From Anaerolineales bacterium UBA5195 (GTDB lineage: Bacteria; Chloroflexota; Anaerolineae; Anaerolineales; Villigracilaceae), in contig DHVZ01000093.1 in NCBI GenBank assembly GCA_002412925.1, positions 1-5,681 on the forward strand: 5,681 bases of DNA. The letters are read 5' to 3'. The position numbers and the translations under genes were made by a program. The notes beneath the pieces are model-generated. The model did not search any database. It saw only the letters and a list, made by a program, of their open reading frames with translations, and was not told where the DNA came from. The number at the start of each line of letters is the position of its first letter. The stretch's first letter is position 1. Shown here piece after piece: positions 1 to 5,681 of this stretch.

Positions 1-2
1 GC

Positions 3-1580
3 AAACCCAAATTTGAAACCTCGTCTGGCATCGAATTGCCACCAGTTTTTGCGCCAGCGGATGCCGACCCGGATTACATGGAAAAACTGGGTTTCCCCGG
101 CGAATACCCCTTTACACGCGGCGTGCAGCCGACGATGTACCGCGGGCGTTTCTGGACGATGCGCCAGTATGCCGGGTTCTCGACCGCCGCCGAATCGAAC
201 AAGCGCTACCGCTATTTGTTGGGAGCCGGACAGACCGGGCTTTCAGTGGCCTTCGACCTGCCGACCCAGATCGGTTACGATGCCGATGATCCGATGGCGC
301 TCGGCGAAGTGGGCAAGGTCGGCGTCTCGATCTCATCGATCGAGGATATGGCGACGCTCTTCGACCAGATTCCGCTCGACAAGGTCTCGACCTCGATGAC
401 GATCAACGCCCCGGCCGGGGTGCTGCTGGCAATGTACATTGCGGTCGGCAAACAGCAGGGCGTCGAGCCGAAAGCCTTGCGCGGCACGATCCAGAACGAT
501 ATTTTGAAGGAATATATCGCGCGCGGGACGTATATCTTCCCGCCCGCGCCCTCGATGCGCCTGATCACCGACATTTTCTCGTACTGCGCCGCCGAAGTGC
601 CAAGCTGGAACACGATCTCGATCTCCGGTTACCACATCCGCGAGGCCGGTTCGACCGCCGCCCAGGAAGTAGCCTTTACCCTGGCAAACGCCATCGCCTA
701 TGTCGAGGCCGCCATCAAAGCCGGCCTGCAGGTGGATGATTTCGCCGGGCAACTGTCGTTCTTCTTCAACGCTCATAACGATGTGCTCGAAGAGGTCGCC
801 AAGTTCCGCGCGGCGCGCCGCATGTGGGCCAAAATCATGCGCGAACGCTTCAAGGCCCAGAAACCGTCTTCGTGGCAGCTGCGCTTCCACACCCAGACCG
901 CCGGTTCGACCCTGACCGCCCAGCAGCCGGAAAACAACGTGGTGCGCGTTACGCTCCAGGCGCTTTCCGCCGTTTTGGGTGGGACGCAGTCGCTGCACAC
1001 CAACAGCATGGACGAGGCGCTCTGGCTGCCGACCGAGAAATCGGTGCGGGTGGCCTTGCGCACCCAGCAGGTCATTGCCTATGAATCGGGCGTGGCCGAT
1101 TCGGTCGACCCGTTGGCGGGCTCGTATCTCGTTGAGCATCTGACCGATGAGATCGAACGCCTGGCGTCTGAATACATTGCACGTGTCGACTCTTTGGGCG
1201 GCGCGATGAACGGTATCGAGCAGGGCTATCAATCCAACGAAATCCAGAATGCGGCTTACGACGCCCAGATGGCGATTGAAAAGGGAAGGCAGATCGTGGT
1301 CGGCGTCAACCAGTTCCAGGTCAAGGAAGAGATCACGCTCGAGCGTCAGGCGATCGACCCGGCCATTGAAGCTGAGGCGCGCGCGCGGCTGGCCCGGCTG
1401 CGCGAAACCCGCGACAACGCCAAAATCGCCGAACTGCGCGCCCACCTGGTCAGCGCCGCCAAAAGCGGAGAGAACCTGATGCCGCTCTTTGTCGAATGTG
1501 TCGAGAACAAGATGACTCTCGGCGAAGTCTGCAACACGCTGCGGGATGTGTGGGGCGAGTATATTGCGCCGGTGTTTTAG
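3..1580 (+). CDS. mcmA: Methylmalonyl-CoA mutase, large (catalytic) subunit, N-terminally partial
   Basis: The enzyme interconverts (R)-methylmalonyl-CoA and succinyl-CoA in the cytoplasm, using adenosylcobalamin. 525 residues are visible, all from the substrate-binding TIM-barrel part. The frame is open to the window edge and reads KPKFETSSGIEL before the TTG at 36. FETSSGIE is a conserved family segment, so that TTG is internal and the true start lies upstream, probably 15-35 residues away. Substrate-specificity residues seen: Tyr of TMY (138-140), Arg of ARGTYIFPP (522-524) and Tyr-His of GYHIREAG (630-635). From family knowledge these match Y89, R207, Y243 and H244 of Propionibacterium mutase. 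Isobutyryl-CoA mutase has Phe and Gln at the first two positions, so methylmalonyl-CoA is the likely substrate. The chain ends at GEYIAPVF with no cobalamin-binding domain (no DxHxxG), so it needs a separate small B12 subunit, not seen here. A terminator follows 26 nt after the stop. Confidence 0.95.
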   Translation, partial: KPKFETSSGIELPPVFAPADADPDYMEKLGFPGEYPFTRGVQPTMYRGRFWTMRQYAGFSTAAESNKRYRYLLGAGQTGLSVAFDLPTQIGYDADDPMALGEVGKVGVSISSIEDMATLFDQIPLDKVSTSMTINAPAGVLLAMYIAVGKQQGVEPKALRGTIQNDILKEYIARGTYIFPPAPSMRLITDIFSYCAAEVPSWNTISISGYHIREAGSTAAQEVAFTLANAIAYVEAAIKAGLQVDDFAGQLSFFFNAHNDVLEEVAKFRAARRMWAKIMRERFKAQKPSSWQLRFHTQTAGSTLTAQQPENNVVRVTLQALSAVLGGTQSLHTNSMDEALWLPTEKSVRVALRTQQVIAYESGVADSVDPLAGSYLVEHLTDEIERLASEYIARVDSLGGAMNGIEQGYQSNEIQNAAYDAQMAIEKGRQIVVGVNQFQVKEEITLERQAIDPAIEAEARARLARLRETRDNAKIAELRAHLVSAAKSGENLMPLFVECVENKMTLGEVCNTLRDVWGEYIAPVF

Positions 1581-1582
1581 GG

Positions 1583-1610
1583 TATCAGGTATCAAGTATC
1601 AGGTGTCAGG
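1583..1610. repeat. Four tandem 7-bp repeats (consensus TATCAGG)
   Basis: The units read TATCAGG, TATCAAG, TATCAGG, TGTCAGG at 1583, 1590, 1597 and 1604. The array begins two bases after the mutase stop codon, and its last four bases form the start of the terminator stem. It resembles the short tandemly repeated repetitive heptamers known from some bacterial genomes. Its function is unknown. Replication slippage is the simplest origin. Confidence 0.75.
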
Positions 1611-1636
1611 GACGGCCGGGAGGCTGTCCCTGTTTT
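1607..1636 (+). terminator. Intrinsic terminator of the mutase gene
   Basis: An 11-bp stem pairs 1607-1617 (CAGGGACGGCC) with 1622-1632 (GGCTGTCCCTG). It has one G-T wobble (1614/1625), a GGGA loop, and TTTTATT immediately after. It lies 26 nt past the mutase stop and separates that gene from the LRR lipoprotein gene. Confidence 0.88.
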
Positions 1637-1753
1637 ATTGATTGAGTGTATACTTTTGTTACGGGAATTTTCATACTTCTGATTTAGATGGTTGGGCTAC
1701 GGTTACACCCACAACAACTTCACTTAAGAATCTGTTGAAAAACGCATAAAACC

Positions 1754-3076
1754 ATGAAACGTTTATTTATCTTGACGATTTTGCTCCTACCCCTCCTTTC
1801 GGCCTGCGCCGCTGCGAGCCCGTCCCCAACCGCCAATCCACCGACCCGCGCGCCCGCGCCGATCGAAACCCAATCCCCGGGTTTTGCCTGCGCAGATGTT
1901 GCTGAAATTCCCATCGATGAGTGCCTGTCCCTGGTTGCGCTCTACCTGCATATGGGCGGCCCAAATTGGAACACAAACTACGAAGAATGGGTTGGCAAGG
2001 ATTTATGGTTGGAAACGAAAACCCCTTGCTCCTGGGGCGGGGTGACCTGTGCAGAGGGCCACGTGAGCGAGATTACCCTGGTCAGGGTTAGCACACTGCC
2101 CGGCGAACTGCCTGCCGAAATTGCATCTCTGTCTCGTTTAACCAAACTTGATTTGAGGGAAAACCAACTACGCCAGGTACCGCCCGAAATTGGAGAGCTA
2201 GCCAACCTGACCGATCTCTCGTTGGGTTTCAACGATCTGGACAGCTTGCCAGACGAGATTAATCACCTGACCAACTTGAAATCCCTTTCCCTGACAGAAA
2301 ACCAGATTAGCGAGATGCCAGAAATTGGGGAGCTAACCGGGCTGGTTGAACTCTCACTGGGTTATAACTATCTCTATGATACGCCGGCAGGGTTGGGCAA
2401 TTTGTCCAGGCTTGAAAACCTGAACATCAAAAGGAATCAGATAACCACCTTGCCGCCCGAAATCGGCAATCTGACCAACCTGACTGCCCTGGATATATCC
2501 GGGAACACTTTGGGGGCCATTCCGCCAGAAATAGGCCAGCTCACCAACCTGGTTTATTTGGATATGTCCCAAAACAACCTGGATAAGTTGCCGCCCGAGA
2601 TTGGCAACCTGACTAACCTGACAATTTTCTTCTCCGCAAGCGATAACCAACTCAGGCGCATTCCACCCGAAATTGGCAAACTGACCTGGCTCTCTGAACT
2701 TTCCTTTGCCAACAACCAGATCAAAACAATACCCTCGGAAATCGGCAACCTGACCAACCTGACCTACCTGGATTTATCTGACAACAAATTGACGATCCTG
2801 CCGCCCGAATTTGGCAAACTAACGAATCTGGAAATGTTGTACTTGTCAGATAACAATTTGAACGCCGTGCCACCTGAAATGGGCAACCTGAACAGGTTGA
2901 TCTTGTTGTATTTAAGGGATAATTATCTGGCCAGCCTACCGGCGGAATTTGGCAACCTAACCAACTTATCCGAACTCTGGCTGGATGGCAACGAACTCGA
3001 CAGTATCTCCCCGGAATTGTGCGTTGTGCTGGCAGGGAGAGTTTATCCACCGTCCTTGTGCGGCCATCAGGAGTAA
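1754..3076 (+). CDS. Secreted leucine-rich repeat lipoprotein
   Basis: This is a 440-residue exported lipoprotein, probably a surface protein-protein interaction scaffold; its partner is unknown. Residues 1-17 form a signal peptide (KR, then a hydrophobic stretch) ending in lipobox LSAC, with Cys18 the lipidation site. A Pro/Ser/Thr/Ala linker follows (19-43). Residues 46-109 form a cap like the LRRNT of plant LRR receptors (GGPNWNTN, then PCSWGGVTC). Thirteen LRRs span 119-417. They are 23 residues long with consensus LPPEIGNLTNLTxLDLSxNxL, except repeat 4 (22) and repeat 8 (24). Residues 418-440 form a C-terminal cap with Cys423 and Cys436. Besides Cys18 there are six cysteines (46, 57, 92, 99, 423, 436), all in the caps, which fits disulfides outside the cytoplasm. 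The start is set by the signal peptide; no clear Shine-Dalgarno sequence precedes it. It looks more AT-rich than the mutase gene. The zinc-ribbon gene follows after 44 bp. Confidence 0.93.
   Translation: MKRLFILTILLLPLLSACAAASPSPTANPPTRAPAPIETQSPGFACADVAEIPIDECLSLVALYLHMGGPNWNTNYEEWVGKDLWLETKTPCSWGGVTCAEGHVSEITLVRVSTLPGELPAEIASLSRLTKLDLRENQLRQVPPEIGELANLTDLSLGFNDLDSLPDEINHLTNLKSLSLTENQISEMPEIGELTGLVELSLGYNYLYDTPAGLGNLSRLENLNIKRNQITTLPPEIGNLTNLTALDISGNTLGAIPPEIGQLTNLVYLDMSQNNLDKLPPEIGNLTNLTIFFSASDNQLRRIPPEIGKLTWLSELSFANNQIKTIPSEIGNLTNLTYLDLSDNKLTILPPEFGKLTNLEMLYLSDNNLNAVPPEMGNLNRLILLYLRDNYLASLPAEFGNLTNLSELWLDGNELDSISPELCVVLAGRVYPPSLCGHQE
2108..3004 (+). repeat. Coding array of 13 leucine-rich repeats (about 69 bp each)
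   Basis: Thirteen 69-bp units encode LRRs 1-13 of the lipoprotein. Repeat 4 (2315-2380) is one codon short and repeat 8 (2588-2659) one codon long. Repeats 6, 8 and 10 carry nearly identical 20-mers (GGCAACCTGACCAACCTGAC and one-base variants) at 2465, 2603 and 2744. That is every second repeat, pointing to duplication of a two-repeat block of about 138 bp. Confidence 0.9.
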
Positions 3077-3086
3077 AATTCTCCTG
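3068..3086 (+). other. Small hairpin over the LRR stop codon
   Basis: CAGGAG (3068-3073) pairs with CTCCTG (3081-3086) around a 7-nt loop that contains the TAA stop. The 6-bp stem is short and is not followed by a clean T run, so it is at most a weak attenuator or intercistronic RNA structure. It may be chance. Confidence 0.3.
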
Positions 3087-3104
3087 CGTTTATCATCTGT
3101 CATC

Positions 3105-3111
3105 AAGGAAG
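3105..3111 (+). promoter_or_regulatory. Shine-Dalgarno site deciding the start at 3121
   Basis: AAGGAAG lies 9 nt before the ATG at 3121. It selects this start over the in-frame ATG at 3019, which lies inside the end of the LRR gene and has no such site. Confidence 0.65.
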
Positions 3112-3120
3112 CCCATCATC

Positions 3121-3672
3121 ATGTTTAACTTCATCCACCTGAACTGCCCCACCTGCGGGGCGCAACTGCGTGTGAGCGAGGATTCGCAGCGCTTCGACTG
3201 CGAACACTGCGGCAACAATTACCTGCTCTCGCAAAAAATCAGCGAGTTGGAACCCGCCGAACGCAAGAACATCCTGCCAGACAGCACCTATACCCACAAG
3301 TTAAAACAGTGGCTCAAGGTCGGCGACTACGAGATCTGCCTGCACGAGATTCAGACCACGCGGCAGGATGGGCTGAATTTTTTTGCCATCAGCGTTGAGT
3401 ACCGCAACAACAGCAAAGAAACGCTCAGTTGCCGCCGCAACCAGTGGACTTTGTTCGACCCCGAAGGTTATGCCTACGACAACGACGAGAATGACTCAAA
3501 ACCGTACAAAGGCCTGCCAGGCCAGATGCTGGGCAACCACCGCATTGTGGCGCCCGGCTCAAAGGTGCGCGGCTGGGTCACCTTCAAGCTCCCAACTGGA
3601 ACAACAGTGGAACGCCTGCAATTCCTGACCGGCAACTTTTCAGCCAAAACAGCAGAGTATTTGTTGAAATAA
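3121..3672 (+). CDS. Zinc-ribbon protein with a DUF4352-like domain
   Basis: I do not recognise a named family for this 183-residue protein. Residues 9-31 form a zinc ribbon, CPTCG and CEHCG with Cys9, Cys12, Cys27 and Cys30 as likely zinc ligands. A short, partly charged linker follows (36-60). Residues 65-176 look like the DUF4352 immunoglobulin-like beta fold: VGDYEICLHEI, then FFAISVEYRNNSKE, LFDPEGYAYD, and the typical end VAPGSKVRGWVTFKLP. DUF4352 domains are usually found on exported proteins, but no signal peptide or membrane segment is present here, so a cytoplasmic location is inferred. The start at 3121 is preferred because of a good Shine-Dalgarno site and because the zinc ribbon begins directly after it; starting at 3019 would add 34 unrelated residues overlapping the LRR gene. 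It is likely co-transcribed with the LRR gene and ends 14 nt before a terminator. The role is unknown. Confidence 0.88.
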   Translation: MFNFIHLNCPTCGAQLRVSEDSQRFDCEHCGNNYLLSQKISELEPAERKNILPDSTYTHKLKQWLKVGDYEICLHEIQTTRQDGLNFFAISVEYRNNSKETLSCRRNQWTLFDPEGYAYDNDENDSKPYKGLPGQMLGNHRIVAPGSKVRGWVTFKLPTGTTVERLQFLTGNFSAKTAEYLLK

Positions 3673-3686
3673 ACCATGAACACAAC

Positions 3687-3720
3687 AAAAAGAGCCTCCA
3701 TTTTATGAGAGGCTCTTTTT
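3687..3720. terminator. Bidirectional intrinsic terminator between convergent genes
   Basis: A perfect 12-bp stem pairs AAAAAGAGCCTC (3687-3698) with GAGGCTCTTTTT (3709-3720) around a 10-nt loop. The A run on one side and T run on the other make it a U-tailed terminator on both strands. It sits 14 nt after the zinc-ribbon stop and 26 nt after the stop of the minus-strand beta-helix gene, so it can serve both. Confidence 0.92.
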
Positions 3721-3746
3721 GTATGAAACTCAATCACTGAGTTCGG

Positions 3747-5681
3747 CTAATCGCAAGCCGAGACCTCGGTCGTCTGGCGGGCGGAGGCGCCAAAGGCGTT
3801 AATCGCTTCGATTTCATAAGTAAAACCCTTGTCTTTGGCTGTGTTATCCACATAAACACCCACGTTTGCGCCCAGGGTTGCCAGTAAGACGCCATTGCGA
3901 TACAGCCTGTAGCCGGTTTCATTGGGGCTGTCCTTCCAGGCAAGCTTTACATCGCGAGCGTTGAGATTGGGGCTGCAAATCGAGCTGTCGTTGAAGCCGG
4001 TGGGGGCATCCGGCAAAACCGGAGCCGGCTCGACCGGCAGCAGGCTCAGATCGCCTGTTTTGTCGCCGACACTGTCCGCCACCCAGCAGCGCTCCTGCCC
4101 GCCGGGAATCTGCACCAGCCACCAGCTCCCTTGCTGATTCTTCCCGACAATATCTGCTATTTTCCCGCTTTCGAAAGCAGTCACGTCAAAATAGGCTGTG
4201 CCGGGGCCTTTGCGACAAAACGCATTGCGGGTGAAAGTGATCTCCGGGATTTGCGGCGCGTCGGTTGGAGTCGGGAGCGCCGTCGAGGTGGGCGTCGCTT
4301 CCGGCAGCAGCGGGGTTGAAAAACCTTGCAGGCTGGACGCGACCATTTCCAGTTCATATGCGCCGATATCACACCATTCTCCCTGCGGGCGGGATGTGCC
4401 GCGTTGGTCTGCGGCCAGGCACTCAGCGGTTGGAATTCTGTCGACAGCCGTGCTGCCGGGGTTCAAAATATGCACCAACTGTCCGTTATCTTCGACCAGC
4501 TCGGGAAAAATCAGCAGCGCCCCTGGGCTAAGCTGGATGTCGGTGCGCCCCCGCAAGCCGCAAAGATTCCCAGCCTCGATGTTATAGCCCTGGGAAATGA
4601 TATTTGGGCCTCCTGCGAAATCACAGTTCCAGGGAGAATTTCCGACGATCAGGGTACTTTTAAAGCGGAAAGCAGCGAACGACTCGACATTGATCCCGCT
4701 GGTTGTGCGGCCCCAGTTGTGGGCGATGGTAACGTTGACAAAGGTAAAATCTCCTCCGCGGTAAGTATTGATCGCTCCACCGCGTTCGTAGGCCTGGTTG
4801 CCGCTGATGGTCACATTTTCGAAGTGGTAACGGCCATTGCCCCATGAACCATTCGATGAGATGCCGCCGCCTTTGCCGCGGCCATCCCCTTTTTCGGCGC
4901 GGTTGTTGGCAATCGTGGTTCTGGTAATAACCCCCTCTGCGTTCCTGTATGTATCGCCGAGTTCGGTTGCGCCACCGCCAATGCCCCCGGACCCAGGTTC
5001 AAAATGGATACCGCCTCCCCAATCTTCGGCCCGGTTGGCAAGGATGAGGGAATTGTCGATGTTAAAAGTGCCGCTTTTGATAAAAAGTCCGCCGCCTTTG
5101 CCGGAATAATGGTCGTCAACAGCGCGGTTGCCTTCAATGGTCACTTGCTGCAGGTCAAGCGCTGTTCCTGAAGGCATCAAGATATACATGCCACCGCCAT
5201 ACCCGGCGACATTGTCATTAATCTGCGAAGCGCTGGCCGAGAGCGCGCCAAAATTGGCGAAACCGCCGCCCAGAGCCGTTGCGCGGCTGCCGTTTTCAGA
5301 GACCTGGGAGCCAGCCACTGTCATCACCCCGCCATTCAAATTACAGATCCCGGCCCCCACACGGGAGGCGTTTCCTGATACGGTCGCGCCGCTGATTTGC
5401 ATGTTGCCCGCATTGGCAATCCCGCCGCCGCAGCCATCGGGTGAGCCGCCATCCGGGAAGGGCAGGATAAACCCTCCGCGCCCAACATCAAACGAGGCAA
5501 GTACGGAATTGTCTGAGATGCGCACGTTTTGCAATTGAGCCGCGCCGGCGTTATAAAGAGCGCCGCCGGAATAAGCTGCATTCTGGCGCAAACTGACATT
5601 TTCGAGCGTCAGCGAGCCGAAATTGAGAATACCTCCGCCCGCCTCGGTTTCGGTATCCCCGTTCGAGATGGTCAGCCCGCT
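3747..5681 (-). CDS. Secreted beta-helix protein with choice-of-anchor-Q-like, SH3b and FN3 domains, N-terminally partial
   Basis: 644 residues are visible. The frame stays open to the window edge (SGLTISNGDTETEAGGGILN and on), so the TTG at 5591 is internal and the signal peptide must lie outside. Residues 1-350 are right-handed parallel beta-helix coils with the recurring pattern T-I-x-x-N-x-A-x-x-x-G-G-G-I. Residues 370-445 match the end seen in choice-of-anchor Q proteins: EDNGQLVHILNPGSTAVD, then DQRGTSRP and CDIGAYELE. A Pro/Thr/Ala linker follows (456-479), then a bacterial SH3b domain (480-538; FCRKGPGTAYFDV, GSWWLVQIPGG, RCWVADSV) and a fibronectin type III domain (555-644; VKLAWKDSPNETGYRLYRNG, FTYEIEAINAFGAS). 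Ten cysteines occur, several paired within domains. It is probably extracellular, with a binding or carbohydrate-related role; no catalytic residues can be assigned. It is convergent with the zinc-ribbon gene and shares its terminator. Confidence 0.93.
   Translation of the reverse strand, partial: SGLTISNGDTETEAGGGILNFGSLTLENVSLRQNAAYSGGALYNAGAAQLQNVRISDNSVLASFDVGRGGFILPFPDGGSPDGCGGGIANAGNMQISGATVSGNASRVGAGICNLNGGVMTVAGSQVSENGSRATALGGGFANFGALSASASQINDNVAGYGGGMYILMPSGTALDLQQVTIEGNRAVDDHYSGKGGGLFIKSGTFNIDNSLILANRAEDWGGGIHFEPGSGGIGGGATELGDTYRNAEGVITRTTIANNRAEKGDGRGKGGGISSNGSWGNGRYHFENVTISGNQAYERGGAINTYRGGDFTFVNVTIAHNWGRTTSGINVESFAAFRFKSTLIVGNSPWNCDFAGGPNIISQGYNIEAGNLCGLRGRTDIQLSPGALLIFPELVEDNGQLVHILNPGSTAVDRIPTAECLAADQRGTSRPQGEWCDIGAYELEMVASSLQGFSTPLLPEATPTSTALPTPTDAPQIPEITFTRNAFCRKGPGTAYFDVTAFESGKIADIVGKNQQGSWWLVQIPGGQERCWVADSVGDKTGDLSLLPVEPAPVLPDAPTGFNDSSICSPNLNARDVKLAWKDSPNETGYRLYRNGVLLATLGANVGVYVDNTAKDKGFTYEIEAINAFGASARQTTEVSACD

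Noticed and set aside
36..38. TTG as the start of the mutase gene
   Set aside because: The frame is open upstream and encodes the conserved FETSSGIE segment, so the gene starts outside the window.
333..1595. Long minus-strand open frame of 420 codons opposite the mutase gene
   Set aside because: It is antisense to a clearly conserved enzyme. The product is rich in Arg, Gly, His and Asp with no domain, as expected from GC-rich codon use on the other strand.
1729..1750. AATCTGTTGAAAAACGCA stretch before the LRR gene as an insertion-sequence end
   Set aside because: It only vaguely resembles some transposon ends. There is no matching inverted copy, target duplication or transposase in the window.
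1637..1753. Promoter for the LRR gene (TATACT at 1649, TTGTTA at 1657, TTAGAT at 1684)
   Set aside because: No pair of boxes has acceptable spacing; a promoter is expected here but cannot be placed from sequence alone.
3019..3120. N-terminal extension of the zinc-ribbon protein from the ATG at 3019
   Set aside because: It would overlap the LRR gene in another frame, has no good ribosome site and encodes no domain. The ATG at 3121 has AAGGAAG at proper spacing.
4326..4847. Plus-strand open frame of 173 codons opposite the beta-helix gene
   Set aside because: The minus-strand frame there encodes recognisable beta-helix and choice-of-anchor-Q motifs; the plus-strand product has no recognisable motif.
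5589..5591. TTG as the start of the beta-helix gene
   Set aside because: The frame continues to the window edge with the same beta-helix repeat pattern (GGGILNFGSLTLENV), and no signal peptide follows the TTG.

Overview
The window looks like chromosomal DNA from a free-living bacterium. A member of the Chloroflexota (Anaerolineae-like) is my best guess. This is an inference from the combination of a split-type methylmalonyl-CoA mutase, secreted proteins with Pro/Thr linkers, an SH3b-plus-FN3 tail with paired cysteines, and short tandem heptamers between genes. No rRNA or other marker gene is present to confirm it. There are no tRNA or rRNA genes, CRISPR arrays, transposases or phage genes.

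Layout. (1) Positions 3-1580, + strand: the large catalytic subunit of methylmalonyl-CoA mutase, cut at its N-terminus by the window edge and lacking a B12-binding domain. (2) Positions 1581-1753: an intergenic stretch with four tandem 7-bp repeats running into a strong intrinsic terminator. (3) Positions 1754-3076, + strand: a secreted lipoprotein with a plant-LRR-like N-terminal cap and 13 leucine-rich repeats. (4) Positions 3121-3672, + strand: a small protein with an N-terminal zinc ribbon and a DUF4352-like beta domain, 44 bp behind the LRR gene and probably co-transcribed with it. (5) Positions 3687-3720: a symmetrical hairpin that can terminate transcription from both sides. (6) Positions 3747-5681, - strand: a large secreted right-handed beta-helix protein with a choice-of-anchor-Q-like end, an SH3b domain and an FN3 domain, cut at its N-terminus by the window edge.

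The mutase is central metabolism: succinyl-CoA/(R)-methylmalonyl-CoA interconversion in propionate-type pathways. It is separated from what follows by its own terminator. The LRR lipoprotein and the beta-helix protein are both envelope or extracellular proteins built from repeats, likely for binding or adhesion, but nothing shows that they work together. I found no convincing new multi-gene system. The parts most worth a second look are the zinc-ribbon/DUF4352 protein, the LRR array with two indels that cancel and a possible two-repeat duplication unit, the cysteine pairing in the two exported proteins, and the heptamer array.
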